From the NCBI GenBank assembly GCA_014238195.1, contig JABABO010000207.1, positions 1 to 5,723 of the forward strand: a stretch of DNA of 5,723 nucleotides. Reading direction: 5' to 3'. The DNA is from Kordiimonadaceae bacterium. GTDB lineage: Bacteria > Pseudomonadota > Alphaproteobacteria > Sphingomonadales > Kordiimonadaceae. The position numbers and the translations under genes are program-made. This document shows, one piece after another, positions 1 through 5,566 of the stretch (position 1 is its first letter; each line of letters opens with the position of its first letter). The notes under the pieces were generated by a model. That model worked only from the letters and a program-made list of their open reading frames with translations, did no database searches and was not told where the DNA came from.

Positions 1-53
1 AACCCGAGGGTAGCGGTGGGTCTTGGCTTGGTAAGCTTTGGCCGTTATCGTAA
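1..53 (+). CDS. bamD: Probable 3' end of bamD (outer-membrane assembly lipoprotein), partial
   Basis: Only the last 16 codons and the stop lie in the window. Read from base 3 the frame gives PEGSGGSWLGKLWPLS followed by TAA at 51-53, which is 23 nt before the recN start. A glycine/serine-rich stretch followed by a short Trp-rich tail resembles the C-terminus of alphaproteobacterial BamD, the tetratricopeptide lipoprotein partner of BamA in outer-membrane protein insertion. bamD is commonly found just upstream of recN in this class. The call rests mainly on gene order, since 16 residues are too few for a family assignment. The other two frames give an early stop (11-13) or an open frame running into recN, so this frame is the most plausible one but not proven. 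Confidence 0.42.
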   Translation, partial: PEGSGGSWLGKLWPLS

Positions 54-64
54 GTTCATAGCTA

Positions 65-70
65 GGGGAG
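65..70 (+). promoter_or_regulatory. Ribosome binding site of recN
   Basis: The purine-rich GGGGAG ends 6 nt before the ATG at 77 and continues as AAGGGG right up to the start codon. It supports ATG 77 as the recN start, and that start gives the canonical RecN N-terminus (MLAALSIRNIVLIE). Confidence 0.6.
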
Positions 71-76
71 AAGGGG

Positions 77-1738
77 ATGCTGGCAGCACTCAGCATTCGG
101 AATATTGTTCTTATTGAAGCGCTGGACCTAAACCTTGGGGCAGGGCTTAATGTATTGACAGGCGAAACAGGCGCTGGGAAGTCTATCCTGCTTGACAGTC
201 TAGGTTTGGCGCTTGGGGACCGCGCTGACCGTACACTTGTTCGCGCCGGTGAAAAACTAGGCAGCGTTACAGCAATATTTGACTTGCCTATTGAACACGC
301 AGTGTTTGACATTTTAAAGCTTGAAGGTTTTGAAGTTGATGGCGGCGAATTGATTTTACGTCGTCAAATTACCAATGATGGCAAAAGTCGGGCGTGGATA
401 AATGATCAACCAGCTGGGCAAACTATGCTGAACACTGTTGGGATAAGCTTAGTAGAAATTCATGGGCAGCATGATGATCGCGGCATGTTAAATAGAAGTG
501 CGCATCGGGGCTTACTGGATGCATATGGGAATTATTCTGGGGAACAAAAAGCAGTATTTATCGCTTGGGGCCATTTGAAAGCGGCTCGCCTATCATTAGA
601 AACTGCCAAAGTAGCTTTGCTATCCGCGCAAGACGATGAAGATTTTTTGCGCCATGCTGTGCATGAATTAGATTTATTAGACCCTCTTTTGGGGGAGGAG
701 ACAGCCCTTGCTGACAAACGTGGCTTGATGATGCAAGGTGAAAAGCTAGCAACTGAACTGAGTGAGTATTATAATGAACTCACTGCCAAAGGTGGTGCAG
801 ATGCTGCGATACGCAGTGTTGTTCGCCGCATGGATCGCTCTGATGATCGGGTCCGGCCATATTTAACGGAAATATTAGAAACATTTGACCGTGCTGCCAT
901 TGAACTGAGCGAAGGGATTGGTGCCCTAGAGCGATTGATGCTGGATATGGAATTTAATCAGAGCGAGCTAGAAGACGTTGAGGAACGTTTATTTGAATTG
1001 CGGCGTATTGCCCGCAAACATCACTGTAAAGGTGATGACCTGCCAGCCCTGCATACCACTTTGAGCGAAAAGTTAGTAGCTTTAGACGCTGGGGATGAGG
1101 CAGTGCAGATTGCCGAAAAAGCTTTAAAAATTGCGGAAGCAGAAATGCAAGAAAAATCGGCTCAGTTAACTGCGAAGCGTAAGGCAGCCGCCAAGAAAAT
1201 GGATGCATTGATTAACGCAGAACTTGCCCCCTTAAAGCTAGAGACCGCAACATTTCGCACCCAAGTGAACGTATTAAGCCCAGATTATTACGGCCCTGAT
1301 GGTGTAGATAGTATAGAATTTGAAGTTCAAACTAATCCTGCAACTGATTTTGGCACCATGGTAAAAATTGCTTCTGGCGGTGAATTAGCACGGTTTATTC
1401 TGGCATTGAAAGTCGTGCTTGCTAGTAATGGAAGTTTGCCTGTAATGGTGTTTGATGAAGTAGATAAAGGGGTTGGCGGGGCCACAGCAGATGCAGTTGG
1501 TGAACGCTTGGCACGTCTTGCCAGTGATGTGCAGGTTCTTGTCGTAACCCATAGCCCACAAGTGGCATCCCGTGGTAATATTCATTATCTGATCAATAAA
1601 GGGAGAGATGGCGGCGTAACACGGACCGATGTGAGGGCGCTGACCAACACTGAACGACTTGAAGAAATCGCGCGAATGTTATCAGGTGCGACTATAAGCA
1701 ATGAAGCCCGTGCTGCGGCTGCTAAGTTGCTTGTATAA
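77..1738 (+). CDS. recN: DNA repair protein RecN
   Basis: RecN is a cytoplasmic SMC-like ATPase that acts early in recombinational repair of double-strand breaks and helps hold broken ends or sister DNA together with RecA. The 553-residue product has the usual length. The N-terminal ATPase half has Walker A GETGAGKS (29-36) and the Q-loop region VEIHGQHD (126-133). The middle (about 155-380) is charged, heptad-like and Leu/Glu/Lys/Ala-rich, as expected for the short coiled coil, and it is interrupted around 235-320. The C-terminal half has the ABC signature KIASGGELAR (430-439), Walker B VMVFDEVDKGVGG (456-468, D460/E461) and the H-loop VVTHSPQVAS (489-498). No key residue is missing. The gene sits between the probable bamD tail and ligA. 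No GTTC-N7-GTTC alphaproteobacterial LexA box is visible in the 76 bp upstream, so any SOS promoter would have to lie outside the window. Confidence 0.97.
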   Translation: MLAALSIRNIVLIEALDLNLGAGLNVLTGETGAGKSILLDSLGLALGDRADRTLVRAGEKLGSVTAIFDLPIEHAVFDILKLEGFEVDGGELILRRQITNDGKSRAWINDQPAGQTMLNTVGISLVEIHGQHDDRGMLNRSAHRGLLDAYGNYSGEQKAVFIAWGHLKAARLSLETAKVALLSAQDDEDFLRHAVHELDLLDPLLGEETALADKRGLMMQGEKLATELSEYYNELTAKGGADAAIRSVVRRMDRSDDRVRPYLTEILETFDRAAIELSEGIGALERLMLDMEFNQSELEDVEERLFELRRIARKHHCKGDDLPALHTTLSEKLVALDAGDEAVQIAEKALKIAEAEMQEKSAQLTAKRKAAAKKMDALINAELAPLKLETATFRTQVNVLSPDYYGPDGVDSIEFEVQTNPATDFGTMVKIASGGELARFILALKVVLASNGSLPVMVFDEVDKGVGGATADAVGERLARLASDVQVLVVTHSPQVASRGNIHYLINKGRDGGVTRTDVRALTNTERLEEIARMLSGATISNEARAAAAKLLV

Positions 1739-1753
1739 TGTGATGAAAAGATT

Positions 1754-4132
1754 ATGAGCCCGAATGATTTATTACAAACCCCTGTTGATAAACTGACTAC
1801 GAGCGAAGCAGTAAAGGAGCTAGCCAGTCTAGCGAGCGAAATCGCTTTTCACGATCAAGCTTATCACGGCAATGATAGCCCCAAAATATCTGATGCTGAT
1901 TATGATGCTTTGCGTCAGCGCAATAGCGCAATTGAAAGGCGTTTCCCCAATTTTGTTCGCACAGACAGCCCCTCGCAGCGTATTGGCGCTGCCGTACAAA
2001 GTAAATTTGAGAAAATCACACATATCAAGCCAATGCTGTCGCTGGATAATGCTTTTAACGGTGATGATGTGCATGATTTTGTTGGTCGTGTGCGGCGTTT
2101 TTTGGGTTTAAGCCAAACCGCACCCATCGCCCTAACCGCCGAACCCAAGATTGATGGTTTATCTTTAGCCCTACGTTATGAGAATGGCGTGTTGATATCA
2201 GCTGCTACACGTGGGGACGGCGCAGTTGGGGAAAATGTTACTGCTAATGCACGGACGATACAAAATATCCCACACTCATTAACGGGTGATGATATTCCTG
2301 ATGTTATAGAAGTGCGCGGTGAAGTCTATATAGCTAAGTCAGATTTCTTATCACTTAATGTCCAACAGGAAGCTAGCGGTGATAAAGTTTTTGCTAATCC
2401 GCGTAACGCTGCTGCTGGATCATTACGGCAACTTGATACCAATATTACCGCCGCGCGGCCCTTAAAGTTTTTCGCATATGCTTGGGGGGATATTTCAGGC
2501 GTGCCAGCCAAGCAGCAAATGGGTATGATTGAGCGATTTAAATCTTGGGGATTTGATGTCAATCCATTTATGCAAGTATGCTCTGGTGCAAACGCAGCTA
2601 TTGCCCATTATGAACAGATCAGCAGTGCACGCGCAGCACTTGATTATGATATTGACGGTGTCGTTTACAAAGTGAATGACCTTGCTCTGCAAGACCGATT
2701 AGGCTTGGTTGCGCGCGCACCACGCTGGGCCATTGCCCACAAGTTTCCTGCTGAAACGGCTACGACCGTTGTTAAGGATATTGACATACAGGTTGGGCGA
2801 ACAGGTAAACTCACCCCAGTTGCAAAATTGGAACCTGTTGGGGTTGGTGGTGTCATTGTTTCCAATGCTACGCTCCATAATCCTGACGAAATAAAGCGCC
2901 TTGGTATCCGTGTAGGTGATACGGTTGTAATCCAACGCGCAGGTGATGTTATTCCGCAAGTGATTGAAGTTGTTCAATCAAAACGACCTGATACTAGCAA
3001 GGTTTTTAATTTCCCTAATCAATGCCCCATCTGTCACAGCCCTGCCGTTGCACAAGGCGATGATGTGGATGTACGTTGTACGGGTGGATTTAAATGTCGG
3101 GCGCAGGCTGTTGAACGATTGCGCCATTTTGTGTCTCGCGGAGCATTCGATATTGATGGGCTTGGTGCCAAACAGGTTGAACAGCTCTATGAGCGGGGAC
3201 TTGTAACAACGCCTGCAGATATTTTTACCTTAGAAGCTCGTAATAAAACCACTGACAATCCTATTGAAAAATGGGACGGATGGGGTGACTTATCTGTCGC
3301 TAATCTAATGACAGCCATTGCAGACCGCAAGCATATTGCTTTTCCTAAATTTCTATTCGCCTTGGGTATTCGTCATATTGGGGCTGGTGTGGCTAAGCTG
3401 ATTGCTCGCCATTATGAAAACCCTGAAGCCCTTTTCCATGGTACTTTAAATACGGTTGTTCATGCGTTACTTGCAGATACAGATGATCGAATTCTGCTCA
3501 TTGGTTTGGTTGGCAGTGTCATGACATTATCCAAGCGTAAAGCCTTTCAAACTGCACTTGCCATTGATGGCAATCTACTTAAAATTATAAAACTTCAAGC
3601 GGCTGATATTCTAAAGAATATCGACAGCGGTAAAATTCAAGCAACTGCGTATGACCATCATGCCTTGCGCATGTATGTACAGGCCGTAGCTAATCATATA
3701 ACTGTGCAAGGGCAGCTGCCTAATATTGACCTGAAGCCCTTGCTGGATTTTGCCCGTGAGCTAACATCTGTGGATGGCCTGGGTGGGGCAATGATTGTCT
3801 CCCTCTTTGATTTTTACATGGAAGCTGAAAACCGTGCGCTTGTTGAAACGCTCTTGCAACAGCTGAGCATACAAGCCGAAGTGCACACCAATAATGAGAG
3901 TGTTGTCAGCGGTAAAACGGTTGTTTTCACAGGCAAGCTTGTCGCCATGAGCCGCAATGAAGCGAAAGCAAAGGCCGAAAGCTTAGGGGCAAAAGTTGCG
4001 GGGTCTGTCTCGGCTAAAACCGATATTCTTATTGCTGGGCCTGGTGCGGGGTCAAAGCTGAAAAAAGCTATAAATCTGGGTGTTAAAACCATGACCGAAG
4101 AAGAATGGCTGTCGCATATTTCAGTGGGATAG
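1754..4132 (+). CDS. ligA: NAD+-dependent DNA ligase LigA
   Basis: LigA seals 3'-OH/5'-phosphate nicks at Okazaki joints and in repair, using NAD+ as the adenylate donor. Domains in order: NAD/NMN-binding Ia domain (about 20-75, with Y37-H38, D47, Y50-D51); adenylation domain with KIDG (catalytic K132), EVRGEVYI (186-193), NPRNAAAGSLRQLD (215-228), DGVVYKV (301-307) and WAIAHKFPAE (325-334); OB fold (about 340-410, VGRTGKLTPVAKLEPV at 347-362); Cys4 zinc finger C424, C427, C442, C448; HhH region (about 456-690); BRCT domain (about 715-790). At 792 residues it is long. Compared with the E. coli-type architecture about 105 residues (562-666) are inserted between the HhH motif at 530-554 and VDGLG (673-677). 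It starts 15 nt after the recN stop with a weak GAAAAG ribosome site, so the two genes are probably co-transcribed. Confidence 0.97.
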   Translation: MSPNDLLQTPVDKLTTSEAVKELASLASEIAFHDQAYHGNDSPKISDADYDALRQRNSAIERRFPNFVRTDSPSQRIGAAVQSKFEKITHIKPMLSLDNAFNGDDVHDFVGRVRRFLGLSQTAPIALTAEPKIDGLSLALRYENGVLISAATRGDGAVGENVTANARTIQNIPHSLTGDDIPDVIEVRGEVYIAKSDFLSLNVQQEASGDKVFANPRNAAAGSLRQLDTNITAARPLKFFAYAWGDISGVPAKQQMGMIERFKSWGFDVNPFMQVCSGANAAIAHYEQISSARAALDYDIDGVVYKVNDLALQDRLGLVARAPRWAIAHKFPAETATTVVKDIDIQVGRTGKLTPVAKLEPVGVGGVIVSNATLHNPDEIKRLGIRVGDTVVIQRAGDVIPQVIEVVQSKRPDTSKVFNFPNQCPICHSPAVAQGDDVDVRCTGGFKCRAQAVERLRHFVSRGAFDIDGLGAKQVEQLYERGLVTTPADIFTLEARNKTTDNPIEKWDGWGDLSVANLMTAIADRKHIAFPKFLFALGIRHIGAGVAKLIARHYENPEALFHGTLNTVVHALLADTDDRILLIGLVGSVMTLSKRKAFQTALAIDGNLLKIIKLQAADILKNIDSGKIQATAYDHHALRMYVQAVANHITVQGQLPNIDLKPLLDFARELTSVDGLGGAMIVSLFDFYMEAENRALVETLLQQLSIQAEVHTNNESVVSGKTVVFTGKLVAMSRNEAKAKAESLGAKVAGSVSAKTDILIAGPGAGSKLKKAINLGVKTMTEEEWLSHISVG

Positions 4133-4150
4133 TTTTGCCCATATTTATTT

Positions 4151-4166
4151 TAGACTGCCTAGTCTA
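4151..4166. repeat. Short inverted repeat after ligA
   Basis: TAGACT and AGTCTA form a perfect 6-bp stem around the loop GCCT, starting 18 nt after the ligA stop. No T-run follows on the + strand, although a T-rich stretch precedes it. It may be the first half of a two-hairpin ligA 3' end, or a 3' stability element. On its own it is a weak terminator. Confidence 0.35.
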
Positions 4167-4196
4167 GATATTCGTCATAATTCTGTAATATATCTT

Positions 4197-4221
4197 AAGC
4201 TATGCTTTTATTGCATAGCTT
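4197..4221 (+). terminator. Putative terminator of the recN-ligA transcript
   Basis: AAGCTATGC (4197-4205) and GCATAGCTT (4213-4221) form a perfect 9-bp stem with a 7-nt loop TTTTATT. Only CTTTGCAT follows, so the U-tract is poor. Its position 65 nt after the ligA stop and the perfect pairing make it the best candidate for ligA transcript end formation. Whether it terminates fully is uncertain, and read-through into the small peptide genes is possible. Confidence 0.45.
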
Positions 4222-4276
4222 CTTTGCATAAAATATACCTACTGATTGCGTATTAAGCAGCTTATATAGTGTGCAA

Positions 4277-4299
4277 CAGCGCAGGAAATAGCCTCGCTG
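4277..4299 (+). promoter_or_regulatory. Bulged hairpin in the leader of the first small peptide gene
   Basis: CAGCG (4277-4281) pairs with CGCTG (4295-4299), and AGG (4283-4285) pairs with CCT (4292-4294). This gives an 8-bp stem with one bulged C (4282) and the 6-nt loop AAATAG. It is the most GC-rich spot in an AT-rich leader and ends 50 nt before the ATG at 4350. No U-tract follows, so it is not a classic terminator. An RNA stability or regulatory element is possible but not shown. Confidence 0.35.
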
Positions 4300-4335
4300 A
4301 TTCGAAAACAAGGTAAGTAAATTACTGGTCAATGT

Positions 4336-4343
4336 AAAGGAAG
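4336..4343 (+). promoter_or_regulatory. Ribosome binding site of the first small peptide gene
   Basis: AAAGGAAG ends 6 nt before the ATG at 4350. It is among the strongest Shine-Dalgarno matches in the window and is good evidence that this short frame is translated from that ATG. Confidence 0.6.
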
Positions 4344-4349
4344 TAGACA

Positions 4350-4544
4350 ATGACATTATTACGCGACTTATATGCTGGATTGAAAAACGAGAATAGTTTT
4401 TTTGAATTAATGACCGCAGAAGGCCTTATGGTAGAAGCGGCCCCTGAAACAAGTCTTAAGGACCTTGTAACAAGGGCTACGGCTAAGATTGAAGGGTTCC
4501 GCATTGTACGCCCATCTGCACTGGGTGGTGCGTTTGCACATTAA
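4350..4544 (+). CDS. Small peptide of unknown function, paralogue 1 (IVRPxALGGA motif)
   Basis: I do not recognise this 64-residue product. It begins MTLLRDLYAGLKNENSFFEL and has a mostly acidic/amphipathic N-terminal two thirds. LKDLV lies at 36-40, the block FRIVRPSALGGA at 50-61, and the product ends AFAH. There is no cysteine, no signal peptide and no clear membrane segment. The next gene encodes a peptide with the same LK[D/E]LV and IVRPxALGGA blocks and an equivalent A-[F/Y]-x-H end, with differences mostly at synonymous third positions. That pattern, with a strong ribosome site, makes a real gene likely despite its size. The length of variable N-terminus, a Gly-Gly-Ala junction and a tiny tail resemble a leader/core precursor peptide, but no partner enzyme lies in the window. 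A small regulatory or protein-binding peptide is equally compatible. Confidence 0.72.
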   Translation: MTLLRDLYAGLKNENSFFELMTAEGLMVEAAPETSLKDLVTRATAKIEGFRIVRPSALGGAFAH

Positions 4545-4555
4545 TTTTTTAGGTT

Positions 4556-4571
4556 CCTGCCATTGGGTAGG
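4556..4571 (+). repeat. Small hairpin between the two peptide genes
   Basis: CCTGCC (4556-4561) can pair with GGTAGG (4566-4571) around a 4-nt loop ATTG, a 6-bp stem with one G-U pair. It lies in the 63-nt gap between the two peptide genes, after a TTTTTT run rather than before one, so it is not a standard terminator. It might affect processing or relative expression of the two genes, and it could also be chance. Confidence 0.25.
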
Positions 4572-4595
4572 CGCCACTTGATAAATCATCTTTTT

Positions 4596-4600
4596 AAGGA
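4596..4600 (+). promoter_or_regulatory. Ribosome binding site of the second small peptide gene
   Basis: AAGGA ends 7 nt before the ATG at 4608 and decides the start. The upstream in-frame TTG at 4563 would add 15 residues unlike anything in the paralogue, and it lies inside the inter-gene hairpin loop. Confidence 0.6.
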
Positions 4601-4607
4601 TAAGCCA

Positions 4608-4748
4608 ATGAATGTATTTACACCAACTGTTGAAACAGCAGCTTTGCTCAGAGCGTTAAAAGAGCTTGTTTTGACTATTAAAATTGTCCGTCCTGTAGCG
4701 CTAGGTGGTGCTCGCTTGGACGGCAATTTTGATGCCTATACACACTAA
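4608..4748 (+). CDS. Small peptide of unknown function, paralogue 2 (IVRPxALGGA motif)
   Basis: The product is a 46-residue peptide of no family I recognise. Starting from ATG 4608 it has a short N-terminus (MNVFTPTVETAALLRA), LKELV at 17-21, IKIVRPVALGGA at 24-35 and the tail RLDGNFDAYTH. Residues about 11-27 would form a hydrophobic, amphipathic helix. There is no cysteine and no signal peptide. Compared with the preceding gene it has a shorter N-terminus, a shorter link between the two shared blocks, and about 8 extra residues between Gly-Gly and the final A-Y-T-H. It lies 63 nt after its paralogue and is probably on the same transcript. The shape fits tandem precursor peptides with a conserved leader end and variable tails, but this is inference. 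It is followed at once by a strong inverted repeat, so no further gene of this unit lies downstream. Confidence 0.72.
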   Translation: MNVFTPTVETAALLRALKELVLTIKIVRPVALGGARLDGNFDAYTH

Positions 4749-4754
4749 AACTAT

Positions 4755-4795
4755 ATAGCCAAATGCAGTGAATTTTGATTTCCTCATTTGGCTAT
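4755..4795. terminator. Bidirectional terminator between the peptide genes and trmJ
   Basis: ATAGCCAAATG (4755-4765) and CATTTGGCTAT (4785-4795) form a perfect 11-bp stem with a 19-nt loop. It starts 6 nt after the second peptide stop and ends 8 nt before the trmJ stop on the other strand, just where convergent genes need a shared terminator. On the - strand the stem is followed by ATAGTTTTA, a fair U-tract. On the + strand only GTTTGG follows, so + strand termination may be weaker. Confidence 0.65.
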
Positions 4796-4803
4796 GTTTG
4801 GCA

Positions 4804-5556
4804 TTAACGTGTGAGCGCTTTGACAATCCCGCGCCATGTTTGAACTTCTTGCTGCGATAAGCCAGCGCTGTGTATTAAATTTGCGATACTGCGTTTTTGG
4901 TTAGTGCGGCGATCTTCACTGCGAAAAAATCCAGTCTGTTCCAGTTCCCCAACTAAGTGATTAATCAAGCCTTGCACTTGCGCTTTATCGGCTTGTCCAT
5001 CTGGATAAGCTGGCTGGAAGCTTGGTGTGTCATCATTTTGGATTGAAAATTCATAAGCGATTAGAATCACCGCTTGGGCAAGGTTTAAGCTGCCAAAAGC
5101 TGCATTTACGGGAACCGTTAAGACTGTATCAGCACAGGCTACGTCGTCATTAGTGAGCCCCGACCGTTCAGGTCCAAACAGTATAGCTGGCCTTTCGCTT
5201 AAGCTAATCTTTTGCTGCATTTGCATACTCGCCGAACGTGGTGTTACGGTAGGCTTTGGCATATCCCTGTTGCGCACAGTTGTGGCAAATACTAATGTGC
5301 AATCAGCGACAGCGTCTTCAACTGTGTCAAAAATACGGGCGTTCTGTAATACGATATCAGCACCCGAAGCAGCAGGCCCAGCCGCAGGATTGGGCCATCC
5401 ATCGCGCGGTACCACCAAACGCATATCTGTTAACCCAAAATTCAACATCGCACGGGCTGTTTTACCGATATTTTCCCCAAGTTGCGGGCGGACAAGAACC
5501 ATTGCTGGCTGAAGTTGGTTGCTGGCGCCAGCTTTTGATTTTGGGGGCCTGACCAT
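4804..5556 (-). CDS. trmJ: SPOUT RNA 2'-O-methyltransferase, TrmJ type
   Basis: TrmJ-type enzymes use S-adenosylmethionine to methylate the ribose 2'-OH of nucleotide 32 in the anticodon loop of several tRNAs. The 250-residue product shows the three SpoU/TrmH motifs that form the trefoil knot and cofactor site: motif 1 ENIGKTARAMLNFG (28-41), motif 2 ILFGPERSGL (125-134) and motif 3 VPVNAAFGSLNLAQAV (148-163). After the knot comes the C-terminal segment typical of TrmJ (about 190-248, with TGFFRSEDRRTNQKRS at 208-223), which separates it from TrmH and TrmL. The start ATG at 5556 gives a short basic N-terminus (MVRPPKSKAG) before the core. ATG at codon 19 is possible but would begin inside the first strand. 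It follows cysS after 10 nt with only a weak GGAA ribosome site, which suggests translational coupling. The TrmJ subgroup call is firmer than the exact substrate. Confidence 0.9.
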   Translation of the reverse strand: MVRPPKSKAGASNQLQPAMVLVRPQLGENIGKTARAMLNFGLTDMRLVVPRDGWPNPAAGPAASGADIVLQNARIFDTVEDAVADCTLVFATTVRNRDMPKPTVTPRSASMQMQQKISLSERPAILFGPERSGLTNDDVACADTVLTVPVNAAFGSLNLAQAVILIAYEFSIQNDDTPSFQPAYPDGQADKAQVQGLINHLVGELEQTGFFRSEDRRTNQKRSIANLIHSAGLSQQEVQTWRGIVKALTR

Positions 5557-5566
5557 TATCGTTCCA

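Larger units (their letters stand above)
4133..4349. other. Non-coding AT-rich interval between ligA and the first small peptide gene
   Basis: No convincing gene is seen in these 217 nt. The interval holds three inverted repeats: 4151-4166, 4197-4221 and 4277-4299. It also holds an 11-bp palindrome AGTAAATTACT at 4316-4326, just upstream of the ribosome site of the first small gene, which could be an operator but is short. A weak sigma70-like promoter can be drawn as TTGCAT (4211-4216), 17 nt spacer, TATACC (4234-4239). It matches the consensus at only 3 and 4 of 6 positions, so I do not list it as a promoter. A transcript from there would have a leader of about 100 nt containing the 4277-4299 hairpin. 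Confidence 0.5.

Noticed and set aside
54..57. GTTC half-site upstream of recN as a possible LexA box
   Set aside because: The second GTTC half 7 nt downstream is absent, so it does not fit the alphaproteobacterial SOS box.
532..1585. Several - strand open frames inside recN
   Set aside because: They overlap RecN coiled-coil and ATPase coding sequence, have no ribosome sites and resemble no family.
1829..4092. Several short frames on both strands inside ligA
   Set aside because: All overlap conserved LigA domains (adenylation, OB, zinc finger, BRCT) and are explained as frame shadows.
4211..4239. Sigma70-like promoter TTGCAT-17 nt-TATACC
   Set aside because: It matches the consensus at only 3 and 4 of 6 positions, and its -35 overlaps the putative ligA terminator stem. 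In an AT-rich stretch such matches are expected by chance.
4322..4589. Two antisense open frames (4322-4504 and 4407-4589) over the first peptide gene
   Set aside because: Neither has a ribosome site or recognisable features. The sense frame has a strong ribosome site and a paralogue with synonymous drift, which fits coding on the + strand.
4563..4607. TTG-initiated 15-residue extension of the second peptide
   Set aside because: AAGGA 7 nt before ATG 4608 marks a better start. The extension has no counterpart in the paralogue, and the TTG lies in a potential hairpin loop.
4350..4748. Methanobactin, lanthipeptide or PqqA-type precursors as identity for the small peptides
   Set aside because: Neither peptide has cysteine or the Glu-x-x-x-Tyr pattern of PqqA, and none of the partner genes of these systems is in the window.
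5153..5552. Open + strand frames of 119 and 98 codons across trmJ
   Set aside because: They lie opposite the conserved SPOUT motifs 1 and 2 of trmJ, so they are antisense shadows of a well-supported gene.
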